Shown in pieces: positions 1 through 8,880 of a stretch of DNA of 37,041 nt. The DNA lies in the NCBI RefSeq assembly GCF_027620315.1, contig NZ_JAPNNL010000062.1, positions 1 through 37,041 on the forward strand. The letters run 5' to 3'. This DNA is from Nonomuraea corallina. Lineage in GTDB: Bacteria > Actinomycetota > Actinomycetes > Streptosporangiales > Streptosporangiaceae. The position numbers and the translations under genes are program-made. Positions within the stretch are counted from its first letter, which is position 1. Every line of letters starts with the position of its first letter. Under the pieces are notes generated by a model. The model was not told the DNA's origin. It made no database searches and saw nothing but the letters and a program-made list of their open reading frames with translations.

Positions 1-155
1 CCGGCCGTTCCGCCCCGGCACGCGGGCGGGAGGCGGCCGGGCCTCACACGCGTCGTGGTGGAAGGGCGTGTCCCACGATGAAGGAAAGGACGCGTCCACG
101 GCCCGCTCCGGCGCCGGGCGCGGGTGAGCGGAATGAGTTGACGGGAGGGAGAGGC
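1..155. other. window edge, no gene assigned
   Basis: This is the left edge. All three plus-strand frames are open to position 1: one stops at 79-81, one at 125-127, and the third runs into yggS. In related cell-division clusters the gene before yggS is usually pgeF/yfiH, but none of the readable frames here resembles the C terminus of that family, so I do not assign it. Confidence 0.4.
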
Positions 156-848
156 GTGCGGAAGGACGAGATCGCCTCGCGTCTGGCCGAGGTCGACGCG
201 CGGATCGCCGAGGCGTGCCGGGCGGCGGGGCGCGGCCGGGACGAGGTCAGCCTGATCGCGGTGACCAAGACGTACCCGGCCGACGACGTGCGGATCCTGG
301 CCGGCCTGGGCGTGCGCGACGTGGGGGAGAACCGCGACCAGGAGGCCGCGCCGAAGGCCCGCGAGTGCGCCGATCTGCCACTGACCTGGCACTTCGTCGG
401 CCAGTTGCAGACCAACAAGGTCCGCTCGGTGACGCGGTACGCCGACGTGATCCACTCGGTGGACCGGTCCAGGCTGGCCGAGGCCGTCAGCAAGGAGGCC
501 GTCAGGCAGGGCAGGGAGATCGTCTGCCTGGTTCAGGTGGCGCTGGACGACGACCCGGGGCGGGGCGGCGCCGTCGTGGCCGACGTGCCGGCGCTGGCCG
601 ACCTGATCGCCGGGGCCCCCGGCCTGCGGCTCGGCGGGGTCATGGCGGTGGCGCCGCTCGGCGAGGACCCGGCCAAGGCGTTCGCCAGGCTGCGGGATGT
701 CGCGGTGGCCGTACAGGAGAGGCACCCGCGTGCCACGATGATTTCGGCGGGCATGAGCGACGATCTGGCCGAGGCCATCGCGCACGGCGCGACACACGTG
801 CGGGTCGGTACGGCGTTGCTCGGTCGTCGGAAGCTCTTCGTCAGGTAA
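156..848 (+). CDS. yggS: YggS/PROSC-family pyridoxal-phosphate homeostasis protein
   Basis: A 230-residue protein of the YggS/YlmE/PLPBP family, a single-domain PLP-binding TIM barrel that controls vitamin B6 and amino-acid homeostasis and has no known catalytic reaction. The PLP lysine lies in the motif VTKTYP, followed by GENRDQEA, WHFVGQLQTNK and HSVDR, all typical of the family. The C-terminal phosphate-binding part reads SAGMSDDLAEAI and RVGTALLG. I chose GTG at 156 because GGGAGG lies 7 bases upstream and the protein then begins at the usual place. An ATG at 78 in the same frame would add a Pro/Arg-rich stretch with poorer third-position GC. The gene sits directly before sepF, as in many Gram-positive division clusters. 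Confidence 0.93.
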   Translation: MRKDEIASRLAEVDARIAEACRAAGRGRDEVSLIAVTKTYPADDVRILAGLGVRDVGENRDQEAAPKARECADLPLTWHFVGQLQTNKVRSVTRYADVIHSVDRSRLAEAVSKEAVRQGREIVCLVQVALDDDPGRGGAVVADVPALADLIAGAPGLRLGGVMAVAPLGEDPAKAFARLRDVAVAVQERHPRATMISAGMSDDLAEAIAHGATHVRVGTALLGRRKLFVR

Positions 849-985
849 TGTCCCCTCAAGTGGGTCTTCAGGACCATGACTGGTAGAGGTCGATCAGCGG
901 TGAGCTCCAAGGGGGTACGGCTACCGCCTCGGACCCGGCGACAGGCCCGAGCGAGTGCGACCATGAGCGGGAGGACGACGTAGCG

Positions 986-1486
986 ATGGCCGGCGCGATG
1001 CGCAAGATGGCGGTCTACCTCGGTCTCGTGGAGGACGACCGCTACGAGAGGTACGAGACCTACCCTGACGACTACCCGTACGAGGACGAGGTGCAGCGCC
1101 CCGGCGACGACCGGCCCGTATCGGTCCAGGACCGGGACGAGGACGCCGATCCGTCCGTCCCCGCGCCGCGGCCCGCCACCACCGTCCTGGAGCGTCGCAC
1201 CACCGACCTGGCCCGGATCACGACTCTGCACCCCCGCACGTACAATGAGGCCCGAACCATCGGCGAGCACTTCCGTGACGGCACCCCCGTCATCATGAAT
1301 CTGACCGAGATGGTCGACAGCGACGCAAAACGGCTCGTCGATTTCGCGGCAGGTCTGGTCTTTGGCCTACATGGCAGCATTGAACGTGTTACCAACAAGG
1401 TGTTCCTGTTGTCCCCTGCCAATGTCGAGGTGACCGCCGAGGACAAGGCTCGAATCGCGGAACGCGGGTTCTTCAACCAGAGTTAG
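986..1486 (+). CDS. sepF: cell division protein SepF
   Basis: A 166-residue SepF, the FtsZ-binding protein that tethers the Z-ring to the membrane and, in actinobacteria, acts as the main FtsZ anchor. The N terminus [17 protein letters not shown] is the usual membrane-binding amphipathic helix. An acidic, Tyr-rich linker follows (about residues 18-70), then the compact SepF core (about 75-160) with the [18 protein letters not shown] and [20 protein letters not shown] segments that form the dimer and ring interface. The gene follows yggS after 137 bp in which I see no clear regulatory element. A purine-rich GGGAGGACGA run lies just upstream of the ATG. Function by family is firm. Confidence 0.95.
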   Translation: MAGAMRKMAVYLGLVEDDRYERYETYPDDYPYEDEVQRPGDDRPVSVQDRDEDADPSVPAPRPATTVLERRTTDLARITTLHPRTYNEARTIGEHFRDGTPVIMNLTEMVDSDAKRLVDFAAGLVFGLHGSIERVTNKVFLLSPANVEVTAEDKARIAERGFFNQS

Positions 1487-1566
1487 AGTCTCTGTATGTC
1501 AATCGGACTCAACCAGGTCTCACCGAGACCCGGGGAGCACAGCAGGAGTGGAGGCGCGGCCGGACC

Positions 1567-1857
1567 GTGGGGATAGTCAGCCAGATCTTGGTCGTAGTCC
1601 TGTCTCTCTACATGTTGCTCCTCATCCTCAGGATGATCTTCGAGATGGTTCAGGCGTTCGCCCGCTCGTGGCGGCCCGCGGGGGTCGTGCTCGTGCTGGC
1701 GGAGGCCACGTACACCGCCACGGACCCGCCTTTGAAGTTCCTCCGCCGTTTCATTCCCCCGCTCCGGTTGGGTACGGTGGCCTTTGACCTGAGCTTCACA
1801 GTCCTCTTCATCATCGTGGTGATCTTGCTCAACATCGCGAGATCGCTGGGTCCGTGA
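1567..1857 (+). CDS. yggT: YggT-family membrane protein
   Basis: A 96-residue protein with two hydrophobic stretches (about residues 3-25 and 65-90) separated by a charged loop containing ATYTATDPPLKFLRRFIPPLRLG. This loop is characteristic of the YggT/Ycf19 family (the Asp-Pro-hydrophobic-Arg-Arg-hydrophobic-Pro pattern). The family sits between sepF and divIVA in most Gram-positive genomes and is thought to help envelope or division organisation, but no molecular activity is established. The start is GTG with GGAG/GGAGG about 12-20 bases upstream, a loose spacing. A short perfect hairpin (GGTCTC-ACC-GAGACC, 1516-1530) lies between sepF and this gene. Confidence 0.9.
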   Translation: MGIVSQILVVVLSLYMLLLILRMIFEMVQAFARSWRPAGVVLVLAEATYTATDPPLKFLRRFIPPLRLGTVAFDLSFTVLFIIVVILLNIARSLGP

Positions 1858-1960
1858 CGAGGTCTGCGGGGCACCGGTCATGATCCAACTCGTGTCCGCG
1901 CTGAAGTGATTCGGGTCACTGTCCCTCCGGCCAGACGCCAAGCGCGCCAAGGAGACCAAA

Positions 1961-2824
1961 ATGCCGCTTACGCCCGCTGATGTGCGGAACAAGCAGTTCA
2001 GTACCACCCGGCTCCGGCCGGGCTACGACGAGGAAGAGGTCGACGCCTTCCTCGACGAGGTCGAGGCTGAGCTTGACCGCTTGATCCAAGAGAACGAAGA
2101 GCTGCGTGCCAAGCTTTCCGAGTGCATGCGTGGCAAGGTGCCCGGTGGCATGAACATGCCCATGGCCTCCGCGCCCGTGCAGGAGCAGCCGAAGCCCGAG
2201 ATGATGGCGCCGCAGCCGGAGCCCATGCGGGCGCCCGAGCCGCCGCAGCAGCCGCAGCCGGTCCCCGTGGGCATGAACATGCCGCACGCCGAGGACAACA
2301 TGGACACCGCGGCCCGCGTGCTCGCCCTGGCCCAGCAGACGGCCGACCAGGCCATCGCGGACGCCCGCAGGGAGGCGGACGAGACCGTGACCCGGGCCCG
2401 CCGCGAGGCCGACGAGATCCTGACCAAGGCCCGCCGCCAGGCCGAGCAGGTCATCGGCGACGCCCGCGCCCGCGCCGAGACGCTTGAGCGCGACGCCCAG
2501 GAGCGCCACCGCCAGGCGATGGGCTCCCTCGTCCAGACCCGTGACGAGCTGGAGCGCAAGGTCGAGGAGCTGCGCAGCTTCGAGCGCGAGTACCGCAGCC
2601 GGCTCAAGCTCTACCTGGAGAACCAGCTCGCCGAGCTCAACGTCTCGGCTGAGGGCAGCGGCGGGTTCCCGGTCATGTCGGGCGGCCCCGGTGGCGCGCC
2701 GGCCATGCACGGCGTCCCCCAGGGTGGTCAGCAGCCTCTGCCCGGCGGTCCCAACCCGTTCGGCGGCGAGGCTCCCCAGGGTGTCTTCCCCGGTGGTGAC
2801 GGACCCCACAACGAGCGCCGGTAA
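1961..2824 (+). CDS. divIVA: DivIVA/Wag31 polar growth protein
   Basis: A 287-residue DivIVA, the coiled-coil scaffold that marks curved membrane and, in actinomycetes, directs polar cell-wall growth. The N terminus (MPLTPADVRNKQFSTTRLRP, then GYDEEEVDAFLDEVEAEL) is the conserved membrane-binding domain with its exposed Phe and Arg, followed by a short coiled coil to about residue 50. A Met/Pro/Gln-rich linker (about 55-110) holds two copies of GMNMP. A long coiled coil (about 115-230) carries ADARREADE-type heptads, and the C terminus is Gly/Pro-rich and disordered. AAGGAGA lies 6 bases before the ATG. The long linker makes it larger than Bacillus DivIVA, as usual for filamentous actinomycetes. 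Confidence 0.96.
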   Translation: MPLTPADVRNKQFSTTRLRPGYDEEEVDAFLDEVEAELDRLIQENEELRAKLSECMRGKVPGGMNMPMASAPVQEQPKPEMMAPQPEPMRAPEPPQQPQPVPVGMNMPHAEDNMDTAARVLALAQQTADQAIADARREADETVTRARREADEILTKARRQAEQVIGDARARAETLERDAQERHRQAMGSLVQTRDELERKVEELRSFEREYRSRLKLYLENQLAELNVSAEGSGGFPVMSGGPGGAPAMHGVPQGGQQPLPGGPNPFGGEAPQGVFPGGDGPHNERR

Positions 2825-2863
2825 GGTAACGGGCCAAGGACCCGTCACTCGAAAGAGCCCCTA

Positions 2864-4777
2864 GTGATCCTTATCAGTGCTGGTTTGGTGCTCGCGGCAG
2901 TGATTCTGCTGATCGCGGGCTTCGTACTGGCGAAGCCGTTCCTGATCATGTGGTCCATCGTGGTCAGCGTGCTGTCCGCGCTGTTCCTCGTGATCGGAGC
3001 GCTGCTGCGGCGTCACGAGCTGTTCCCCGGCGGCGGGCAGGCCGCCGTGCCGGCGCCCCCTCCTCCGGCAGGGCTCGTGCCTCCCGGCGTGCCGCCGTAC
3101 CCCCAGACCGGCCCCATGGGGGCGCAGCCGTCGCCCCGTCCGCATCCCTACCAGCGGACGGCGACCATGCCGTCGCCCGCGCCCGGCGTCCCCCCGCCGC
3201 ACCGGCCCGCCGCCGGAGGTGTCTCCCCGGACGCGATCGTGCTGGTGATCCCCGGGCGCAAGCGGTACCACGTCCAGGGCTGCCGCCAGCTGGCCGGGCG
3301 GGATCACGAGGAACTCACCCACGAAGAGGCACGAGAGGAAGGCTTCACGGCCTGCACCGCCTGCCTGCCCGACGCCGCGCTCGGCGGGCGGCAACTGCCT
3401 CCCGTCGACGACGCAGAGCCCGCCGGGAACCCGGCCGAGCCCTCCGAGCCGACCCGTGACCTCCGGCCGCCGGTCGTCCAGCCGAAGCCCGCACCCAGAG
3501 CTTCCACCCCCGTTTCGGAGCCCACCGCCTCGCCTGCCGCCTCGACCACCGCCTCGCCTGCCGAAGCAGGCTGGTTCGGCCGCACCGCCGAGCCCGCGCC
3601 GGGCCGGGGCGAAGGCGCCCCGCAGCCCGCGTCCCAGGGCAAGCGCCCGTACGCCTCGTCGACGGACGAGCCGGACCTCGACTCCGGCCCTGACACCCGC
3701 CCGCAGCCGCGCGTGACCGCCGACGGCACCCCGGTGCCGCAGCGCCCTGCCGCGCCGGAGCGCGACTCCGGCGAGCCCGGGGCGAGCGATCGCCCTGCTC
3801 CCCGGGCGGGCTCCGCCGCCGGCGGGCGAGCCGCCGAGGGAGAACGTCCCAGTACGGCGCCCTCCGGCGCGGGCGGCGCCTCACCCGCGAAGGGCGGCCG
3901 GACCACGCCCCGTGCAGACGATCCCGCGCCAGGAGCGCCCTCTGCGGCGGGCTCTTCGAGCGGAGACCACGTGTCAGCCGGTGACCGCGAGACCGGCGGT
4001 GCTGCCCCCGTGAAGGCCGGCGGTCCGTCCCCCGCGGCGGACACCGGGGAAGACCGGAGCGCGTCGCGCGAAGGCAAGCCCGGAGGCGCACCCGCGTCGG
4101 CTTCCGGCACGGGCGGCCCGGCGCGTGCCGCCAAGTCGGGCGGCGGTTCCTCGTCCACGTCGACCTCTGGTCAAGGTGACGTCAAGGCGGGGGATGATCC
4201 GGCCTCTGCGTCGGCTTCCGGCAAGGGCGGCGGTTCCTCGTCGGCTTCCCGCAAGGGTGACGCCCAGGCCGGCGCAGGGTCTTCGCCAATGGCGGGTGCC
4301 TCTTCGGAGGAGCCTGAGGGGGAGACGACCGTCAGGACGCGTTCGCTCTTCGAGCCCGCCTCACCCGCCGGGGCGCGGCGGCCGCCGTCGTCGGCCGAGT
4401 CCGCCAAGGCGCGAGGGCCGCTGCCGCAGGGCGCCGCTCCGCGAGACCCCCGTCCTTCCGAGAGAGGCCCTTCCGAGAGAGGCCCTTCCGAGAGCGGCAA
4501 GGCCGGTCGTACGAGCGAGGCGGGTGACGGCTCGGACGCCGACGCGGACCGCGAGTCCGGCGAGACACCTGCCCGGACGAACAGCGGCACCACGGAGGCT
4601 CGGCGGTCGGCCACGGTCAAGGTCATCGTCGGCACCCGCCGCTACCACAGCACCACCTGCCCCCTGATCAAGGGCGCTGGAGACGCGGGTGTGGAGACCA
4701 TGACCCGCACCCAGGCGGAGGCCGCGGGCCTGACCGCCTGCTCCGTCTGCCAGCACGACCGCGAGACCGTCAGCTGA
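2864..4777 (+). CDS. membrane-anchored disordered protein with two His-Cys/CxxC modules
   Basis: A 637-residue protein of unknown function, 39 bp downstream of divIVA and starting at GTG. The first 45 residues form two hydrophobic helices ending in LLRRHELF. After a Pro-rich stretch comes module 1 (about 125-172): RYH-x3-C with His136 and Cys140, then an EEL/T..EA...G segment, then TACTAC with Cys164 and Cys167. About 410 residues of Ser/Gly/Pro/Ala-rich, probably disordered sequence follow. Module 2 (about 585-632) repeats the pattern with RYHSTTC (His595, Cys599) and TACSVC (Cys626, Cys629). The spacing suggests a small metal site of Ada-like or zinc-ribbon type; metal binding is inference. 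Position beside divIVA hints at an envelope or polarity role, but I cannot name one. Confidence 0.8.
   Translation: MILISAGLVLAAVILLIAGFVLAKPFLIMWSIVVSVLSALFLVIGALLRRHELFPGGGQAAVPAPPPPAGLVPPGVPPYPQTGPMGAQPSPRPHPYQRTATMPSPAPGVPPPHRPAAGGVSPDAIVLVIPGRKRYHVQGCRQLAGRDHEELTHEEAREEGFTACTACLPDAALGGRQLPPVDDAEPAGNPAEPSEPTRDLRPPVVQPKPAPRASTPVSEPTASPAASTTASPAEAGWFGRTAEPAPGRGEGAPQPASQGKRPYASSTDEPDLDSGPDTRPQPRVTADGTPVPQRPAAPERDSGEPGASDRPAPRAGSAAGGRAAEGERPSTAPSGAGGASPAKGGRTTPRADDPAPGAPSAAGSSSGDHVSAGDRETGGAAPVKAGGPSPAADTGEDRSASREGKPGGAPASASGTGGPARAAKSGGGSSSTSTSGQGDVKAGDDPASASASGKGGGSSSASRKGDAQAGAGSSPMAGASSEEPEGETTVRTRSLFEPASPAGARRPPSSAESAKARGPLPQGAAPRDPRPSERGPSERGPSESGKAGRTSEAGDGSDADADRESGETPARTNSGTTEARRSATVKVIVGTRRYHSTTCPLIKGAGDAGVETMTRTQAEAAGLTACSVCQHDRETVS
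4454..4498 (+). repeat. three 15-bp in-frame tandem repeats
   Basis: Three consecutive copies of CCTTCCGAGAGAGGC, the last with one change, encode Pro-Ser-Glu-Arg/Ser-Gly units in the disordered linker of the preceding membrane-anchored protein. The unit is a multiple of three, so copy-number change would keep the frame. Confidence 0.85.
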
Positions 4778-5008
4778 TCGCCCGTGCCTGATGGCCGCTC
4801 GCCCTGCCGGTCCTCTGGAGCGGAGGTGACGTCGTCCGGTCAGGTCCAGGGCCGCGGCGACGAGCCTCGTGGGACGCGCGGGCGCGCAGCACCCAGGGGC
4901 ACGTCGGCGGCGTTCCTGAGGGAAGGACTGAGCCGTCTCCGGACGTGAGTGCTTCGCCCTGCGCGATCGGCCTGCGGGCCGGGGGCGTGGAGGCGGCAGG
5001 ATGGGGCG

Positions 5009-5632
5009 ATGAGGATCACCAAGTACGGTCACGCCTGCGTACGGCTGGAGAAGGGCTCCCGGGCACTGGTCATCGACCCCGGGCTGATGACGCCCGAGCC
5101 CGAGGCGCTGGAGAGGGCCGAGGCCGTGCTGATCACGCATGAGCACTTCGACCACTTCGACGCCGACCGGCTGCGCGAGCATCCGGACCTGCCTGTCTAC
5201 ACCTGCCCGGGAGTGGCGCGGCAGTTGGCGGACCTGGGGGAGCGGGTGCGGGTGGTCGAGAACGGCGACGTGCTGGACGTGGCCGGGTTCCGGGTGAGGG
5301 TCGTGGGGGAGAAGCACCACGTCAGTCATCCTGACGTGCCGCCGGTCGACAACGTGGGGTTCCTGGTCGACGGTGAGGTGTTCCATCCGGGCGACGCGCT
5401 GACGGTGGTGGAGGCGCCGACCCTGCTGGCGCCGGGGCAGGCGCCGTGGATGACGGTGCCCGACCTGATCCGCTACCTGCGGGCGGTGCGGCCACGCCGC
5501 GCGTACGCCATCCATGACGGGCTGCTCAACCAGTGGGGGCTCAAGGTCCTCGACGGCGTGCTGGACAGCGAGGGGGAGCGGCTCGGCGCCGAGTTCCGGC
5601 GCCTGCCGGTGGGCGGCTCGGCCGAGGTGTGA
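5009..5632 (+). CDS. MBL-fold (UlaG-like) metal-dependent hydrolase
   Basis: A 207-residue single-domain metallo-beta-lactamase-fold protein. The N terminus MRITKYGHACVRLE and the motif THEHFDHFD (His-x-His-x-Asp-His, about residues 45-53) are typical of the L-ascorbate-lactonase/UlaG-like branch. Further probable ligands are the His residues in GEKHHVSH, Asp in HPGDAL and His in AIHDG. The substrate cannot be told from sequence. I chose the ATG at 5009 because the family begins at this Met-Arg-Ile-Thr-Lys segment and GGAGGCGGCAGG lies upstream; the open frame continues leftward but reads as non-conserved Arg/Gly-rich sequence. The 231 bp before it (4778-5008) hold nothing I recognise. Confidence 0.88.
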   Translation: MRITKYGHACVRLEKGSRALVIDPGLMTPEPEALERAEAVLITHEHFDHFDADRLREHPDLPVYTCPGVARQLADLGERVRVVENGDVLDVAGFRVRVVGEKHHVSHPDVPPVDNVGFLVDGEVFHPGDALTVVEAPTLLAPGQAPWMTVPDLIRYLRAVRPRRAYAIHDGLLNQWGLKVLDGVLDSEGERLGAEFRRLPVGGSAEV

Positions 5633-5636
5633 CCGT

Positions 5637-5672
5637 CCCGGGCGGGCAAGCCGTCAAGGCCGCCCGCCCGGG
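5637..5672. terminator. hairpin between convergent genes
   Basis: An 11-bp perfect inverted repeat (CCCGGGCGGGC / GCCCGCCCGGG, 14-base loop) lies between the stops of the MBL gene and ileS, which converge. There is no strong T-run on either side, as is common in high-GC actinomycetes. It could serve both genes. Confidence 0.65.
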
Positions 5673-5720
5673 TAAGTCCCAGCAGAACGCTCATACCGCC
5701 AGGCCCGACCGGACCTGGGG

Positions 5721-8700
5721 TCAGGCGCGGCGGAGCTGGAAGGTGAGGCCGAGGTCGGCGTCGGCGTGCTCGGGCAGGCCGGGCTCCTCGCCTTCCGTCA
5801 CCGACGTCGCCAGCACCTCGTCGGCGACCGTCCGGCCGCCCGCGCGCAGCGCCTCGGCCAGGTCGGCGTTGGACGAGCGCCACCACAGGCCGATCCGGTC
5901 GGTGATCGACAGGCCGGTGGCCTTGCGGGCCTCCTGCACCAGGCGGATCACCTCGCGCAGCAGCCCAGCGCGGCGCAGCTCGTCGTCGAGCTCCAGGTCG
6001 AGCGCCACCGTCTCACCGGTGCCGGTGTCGAACGCGCCGGTCTCCACCGCCCAGCCGGAGCGCGGCTGCTCGGTGACGATGACCTCGTCGGGGCCGAGCG
6101 ACACCTCGCCCAGCTCGCCCGCGGGCAGGGTCACGGCCGCGCCGGACCGGAGCGTGCGCGCCACCGAGGCGGGGTCGGCCGCGCCGACCGCCGCCGCCAC
6201 GAGCTTCGTCCGCGACCCGAACCGCTTGCCCAGCGCCCGGAAGTTCGGCTTGACCGTGTACGAGACGAGATCGGCGCTGAAGCCCGACATGTCCTCCAAG
6301 GTCTGGACGTTCAGCTCGTCCGCGATCAGGTCACGCAGCTCGCCCGGCAGCGCCGGCCACCCGTGCGCCCCCACCAGCGCGCGGCGCAGCGGCTGACGGG
6401 TCTTCACCCCGGAGGAGGCGCGGGCCGAGCGGCCCAGCTCCACCAGCCGCCGCACCAGCGCCATCCGCTCCGACAGCGCCGGGTCGAGCAGGTCCTCGCG
6501 CACCTGCGGCCAGGCGGTCAGGTGGACCGAGGAGGGCTGCCCGTCGGCGCGCAGGACGTCCCACAGGTAGTCGGTGACGAACGGGGTGATCGGCGACATC
6601 AGCCGGGTCACCGTCTCCAGGCACTCGTACAGGGTGGCGAACGCCTCCCGAGACCCCTGCCAGAACCGGCGGCGCGAGCGGCGCACGTACCAGTTGGACA
6701 GGTCGTCGAGGAAGTCGGCCAGCCTGCGCCCGGCCCGCTGCGTGTCGTAGACGTCCAGCGCGGCCGTCACCTCGGCGACCGTGCGGTGCAGCTCGGCCAG
6801 CGCCCACCGGTCCAGCAGCGGCCGCTCGGCCGCGGGCGGCGCCGACGCGAGATCGGCCGGCGACCATCCCTCGGCGTTGGCGTACAGGGTGAAGAAGGAG
6901 GCGGTGTTCCAGTAGGTCAGCAGGACCTTGCGGACGATCTCCTCCAGCGCGCCGTGGCCCACCCGGCGGGCCGACCAGGGCGAGCCCGCGCAGGCCATGA
7001 ACCAGCGCAGCGCGTCGGCGCCGTGCTGGTCCATCAGCGGCATCGGCTCCAGCACGTTGCCCAGGTGCTTGCTCATCTTGCGGCCGTCCTCGGCCAGGAT
7101 CAGCCCGAGGCAGAGCACGTTCTCGTACGAGGACTGCCCGAACACGAGCGTGCCCACGGCCATCAGCGAGTAGAACCAGCCGCGCGTCTGGTCGGTCGCC
7201 TCACAGATGAACTGCGCCGGGTAGACACCCTCGGGCCTGCCCGCCTCGCCCCACTGGGCGAACGGCATCGAGCCCGAGTCGTACCAGGCGTCGATCACGT
7301 CGGGCACCCGGCGCGCCTCGGCCGAGCAGGTCGGGCACGGGAAGGCCACGTCGTCCACGAACGGCCGGTGCGGGTCGAGCGAGGACAGCTCCTGACCGGC
7401 CAGTCGGCCCAGCTCCGCCAGCGAGCCCACGCAGGTCACGTGGGACTCGTCGGCCGAGCAGACCCAGAGCGGCAGCGGCGTGCCCCAGTAGCGGGAGCGC
7501 GACAGCGACCAGTCGACGTTGTTGCGCAGCCACTCGCCGTAGCGGCCCCACTTGATCGTGTCGGGGAACCAGTTGGTCCTGGAGTTCTCCTCCAGCATCT
7601 GGTCCTTGACGGCGGTGGTGCGGATGTACCACGAGGGCAGCGCGTAGTAGAGCAGCGGCGTGTGGCAGCGCCAGCAGTGGGGGTAGCTGTGGTCGAAGTG
7701 GCCGCCGCGGAACAGCAGCCCGCGCTCGCGCAGGTCGTCGGTGAGCGGCTCGTCGGCGTCCTTGAAGAACACCCCGCCCACCATCGGCACGTCGTCCAGG
7801 AAGCGCCCGTCGGGGCCGATCGGGTTGACCACCGGCATCGCGTACTTCTTGATCACGGCCATGTCGTCGGCGCCGAACGCGGGCGCCTGGTGGACCAGGC
7901 CGGTGCCGTCCTCGACGGTCACGTAGTCGCCGAGCACCACGTAGTGGGCGCCGGGGATGTCGACCAGCTCGAACGGGCGCTCGTAGGCGGTGTGCTCCAG
8001 CTCGCGGCCGGTCAGGCGGGCGACCTCGGTGACGTCGTCGCCCAGCACGGCGGTCAGCAGCGGCTCGGCCACCACCAGCACCTCGCCGCCCGCGGTGCGC
8101 GCGGCGACGTACGTCACGTCCGGGTGGACCGCCACGGCGGTGTTGGACACCAGCGTCCACGGCGTGGTCGTCCAGATGAGGAGCTTGGCGCCGAGCTCGG
8201 CCAGCGGCCCCGAGGTCACCGGCATGCGGACGAACACCGACGGGCTGGACACGGTCTCGTAGCCGCCCGGCTGGCCCAGCTCGTGGTCTGACAGGCCGGT
8301 GCCGCAGCGCGGGCAGTAGGGGGTGATCCGGAAGTCGCGGAACAGCAGCCCCTTGTCGAAGATGACCTTCAGCGACCACCAGACGGCCTCGATGTAGGCG
8401 GGGTCCATCGTCCGGTAGGCGGTCGACAGGTCGATCCAGTAGCCCATCCGCTCGGTGAGCTGCTCGAACGCGTCGACGTGCCGCAGCACGGACTCACGGC
8501 AGCGGGCGTTGAACTCGGCGATGCCGTAGGACTCGATGTCGCGCTTGCCGGAAAGACCCAGCTCCTTCTCCACGCCGACCTCGACGGGCAGGCCGTGGCA
8601 GTCCCAGCCGGCCTTGCGCGGCACGCTGTAGCCGCGCATCGACTTGTAGCGGGGGAAGATGTCCTTGAAGACGCGGGCCTCGACGTGATGGACCCCGGGC

Positions 8701-8870
8701 AGGCCGTTGGCGGTGGGCGGACCCTCGTAGAACACCCACGGCGGGTTGCCCTCGTTCTGCTGGACGGAACGCTCGAAGATCTTCCCGTCGCGCCAGCGGT
8801 CCAGGACCTCACGCTCAAGCGCGGGCAGGTCGACCTGCGCGGGAAGGGAGCGGAACGATGGCGAAGACAT
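5721..8870 (-). CDS. ileS: isoleucyl-tRNA synthetase, IleRS2-like
   Basis: A 1049-residue class I synthetase that charges tRNA-Ile and edits Val-tRNA-Ile. The family is clear from GWDCHGLPVEV, the CP1 editing domain (about 190-400), the zinc-type Cys pairs, GADALRWF and the KMSK loop (KMSKH at 598-602). Length and sequence resemble the eukaryote-like IleRS2 branch usual in actinobacteria. The HIGH signature near residues 59-62 reads Gly-Val-His-His, so the order of its small and His residues is altered. The start ATG at 8870 is preceded by GGAGGT 10 bases upstream and opens the conserved N terminus; the frame extends into the leader but reads unconserved. Expression is probably set by the T-box leader just upstream. 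Confidence 0.95.
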   Translation of the reverse strand: MSSPSFRSLPAQVDLPALEREVLDRWRDGKIFERSVQQNEGNPPWVFYEGPPTANGLPGVHHVEARVFKDIFPRYKSMRGYSVPRKAGWDCHGLPVEVGVEKELGLSGKRDIESYGIAEFNARCRESVLRHVDAFEQLTERMGYWIDLSTAYRTMDPAYIEAVWWSLKVIFDKGLLFRDFRITPYCPRCGTGLSDHELGQPGGYETVSSPSVFVRMPVTSGPLAELGAKLLIWTTTPWTLVSNTAVAVHPDVTYVAARTAGGEVLVVAEPLLTAVLGDDVTEVARLTGRELEHTAYERPFELVDIPGAHYVVLGDYVTVEDGTGLVHQAPAFGADDMAVIKKYAMPVVNPIGPDGRFLDDVPMVGGVFFKDADEPLTDDLRERGLLFRGGHFDHSYPHCWRCHTPLLYYALPSWYIRTTAVKDQMLEENSRTNWFPDTIKWGRYGEWLRNNVDWSLSRSRYWGTPLPLWVCSADESHVTCVGSLAELGRLAGQELSSLDPHRPFVDDVAFPCPTCSAEARRVPDVIDAWYDSGSMPFAQWGEAGRPEGVYPAQFICEATDQTRGWFYSLMAVGTLVFGQSSYENVLCLGLILAEDGRKMSKHLGNVLEPMPLMDQHGADALRWFMACAGSPWSARRVGHGALEEIVRKVLLTYWNTASFFTLYANAEGWSPADLASAPPAAERPLLDRWALAELHRTVAEVTAALDVYDTQRAGRRLADFLDDLSNWYVRRSRRRFWQGSREAFATLYECLETVTRLMSPITPFVTDYLWDVLRADGQPSSVHLTAWPQVREDLLDPALSERMALVRRLVELGRSARASSGVKTRQPLRRALVGAHGWPALPGELRDLIADELNVQTLEDMSGFSADLVSYTVKPNFRALGKRFGSRTKLVAAAVGAADPASVARTLRSGAAVTLPAGELGEVSLGPDEVIVTEQPRSGWAVETGAFDTGTGETVALDLELDDELRRAGLLREVIRLVQEARKATGLSITDRIGLWWRSSNADLAEALRAGGRTVADEVLATSVTEGEEPGLPEHADADLGLTFQLRRA

Positions 8871-8880
8871 GTCGGGCGGG

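Noticed and set aside
1..81. Upstream gene ending at 79-81 and overlapping an ATG at 78
   Set aside because: The short frame shows no family sequence, and the yggS start at 156 has a better ribosome site and fits family length.
5766..8291. An 841-codon open frame opposite ileS
   Set aside because: It is antisense to a complete, motif-rich synthetase and reads as low-complexity Arg/His/Gly sequence.
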